The translations under genes were made by a program, and so were the position numbers. Source: Klebsiella pneumoniae (GTDB lineage Bacteria > Pseudomonadota > Gammaproteobacteria > Burkholderiales > SG8-39). From it: a DNA stretch of 33,868 nucleotides. The notes under the pieces are model-generated. The model had not been told where the DNA came from. It saw nothing but the letters and a program-made list of their open reading frames with translations, and searched no databases. Of the stretch, positions 33,772 through 33,868 are shown piece after piece. The stretch lies in NCBI GenBank assembly GCA_945906755.1, contig CAMDRJ010000011.1, positions 1 to 33,868 on the forward strand, written 5' to 3'. The stretch's first letter is position 1. The number at the start of each line of letters is the position of its first letter.

Positions 33772-33868
33772 AACCCGCGTGGATACTGGGGTTGCGGCAT
33801 GTTCAATGCTGTTCAAAATTGGCATCATGTTTGAATGGCAAATTCAAAGAAGCGAAAGCGGCGACTGT
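33724..33868 (+). mobile_element. Probable left edge of an insertion sequence interrupting the MR/MLE gene
   Basis: From about 33724 the sequence no longer fits the enolase-superfamily gene and becomes richer in A and T. The first bases after the break, GGGTCTTCAGGAAATCGAG, would be a plausible terminal inverted repeat. A reading frame opens at 33827 (M-F-E-W-Q-I-Q-R-S-E) and runs off the window end, possibly an early transposase or passenger segment. The family cannot be named, because neither the other end nor a transposase domain is visible. Confidence 0.4.

Noticed and set aside
1-33868. CRISPR array, tRNA, rRNA or prophage
   Set aside because: No regularly spaced direct repeats, no cloverleaf or rRNA sequence and no phage structural or integrase genes were seen on either strand; tRNAscan-SE and Infernal were not run.

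Overview
The window reads as chromosomal DNA of a betaproteobacterium, probably in or near Burkholderiales. The support is the argA–yggX gene order, a Bug/TctC-type extracytoplasmic receptor without TctAB partners, RsmE, RpiA and RecQ of ordinary proteobacterial type, and a uniformly high GC content (close to 60% by eye). No rRNA, tRNA or CRISPR array was recognised. All functional calls come from reading motifs and from memory of the families; no database search was run.

Layout. Positions 1–36 look like the tail of an upstream gene, followed by three hairpins. Next come rpiA and a translationally coupled exported protein (170–2088). A minus-strand housekeeping block follows: rsmE, argA, yggX (4562 down to 2106). 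A plus-strand operon holds an inositol-monophosphatase-like enzyme and a two-gene ABC-2 exporter, joined by ATGA overlaps (4780–7165). A TIGR02444-type protein, an exported S9 peptidase (minus) and a crotonase-fold protein (plus) come next.

From 10539 to 15206 there is a small catabolic island: a UxaA/GarD-type sugar-acid dehydratase and an ACMSD-like amidohydrolase overlap on the minus strand and diverge from a class A FAD monooxygenase. A proline-rich lipoprotein with a TonB-C-like end follows. The largest gene (about 16145–20653) encodes a roughly 1500-residue UPF1-like SF1 helicase with a C-terminal Vsr/MTES_1575-like nuclease domain. It stands alone and is the best candidate for a genome-defence function.

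From 25858 down to 20727 there is a minus-strand run: DUF1272 zinc protein, luciferase-like oxidoreductase (apparently starting at ATC), acylating acetaldehyde dehydrogenase (DmpF-like), 4-hydroxy-2-oxovalerate aldolase (DmpG-like) and an L-arabinonate-dehydratase-like IlvD/Edd enzyme. This could be a route from a sugar acid or a meta-cleavage product to pyruvate and an acyl-CoA. After it come a multi-spanning membrane protein and RecQ (plus). A minus-strand group follows: AurF-like di-iron protein, Bug receptor, GST and EamA exporter. The window ends with a LivK-like binding protein and a mandelate-racemase/muconate-lactonizing-enzyme gene that is cut off after about 43 codons by unrelated sequence, probably the edge of an insertion element.

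The most unusual non-coding signal is a dispersed repeat of roughly 100–130 bp at 23542–23672 and 25945–26047, in opposite orientations, with perfectly conserved hairpin arms. A structurally similar but diverged copy may lie at 4683–4750. In all three places the element points toward the start of the next gene. Other signals are extended -10-like hexamers exactly 6 nt before the ATGs of argA and rsmE (leaderless mRNAs?) and perfect inverted repeats at several convergent gene junctions.
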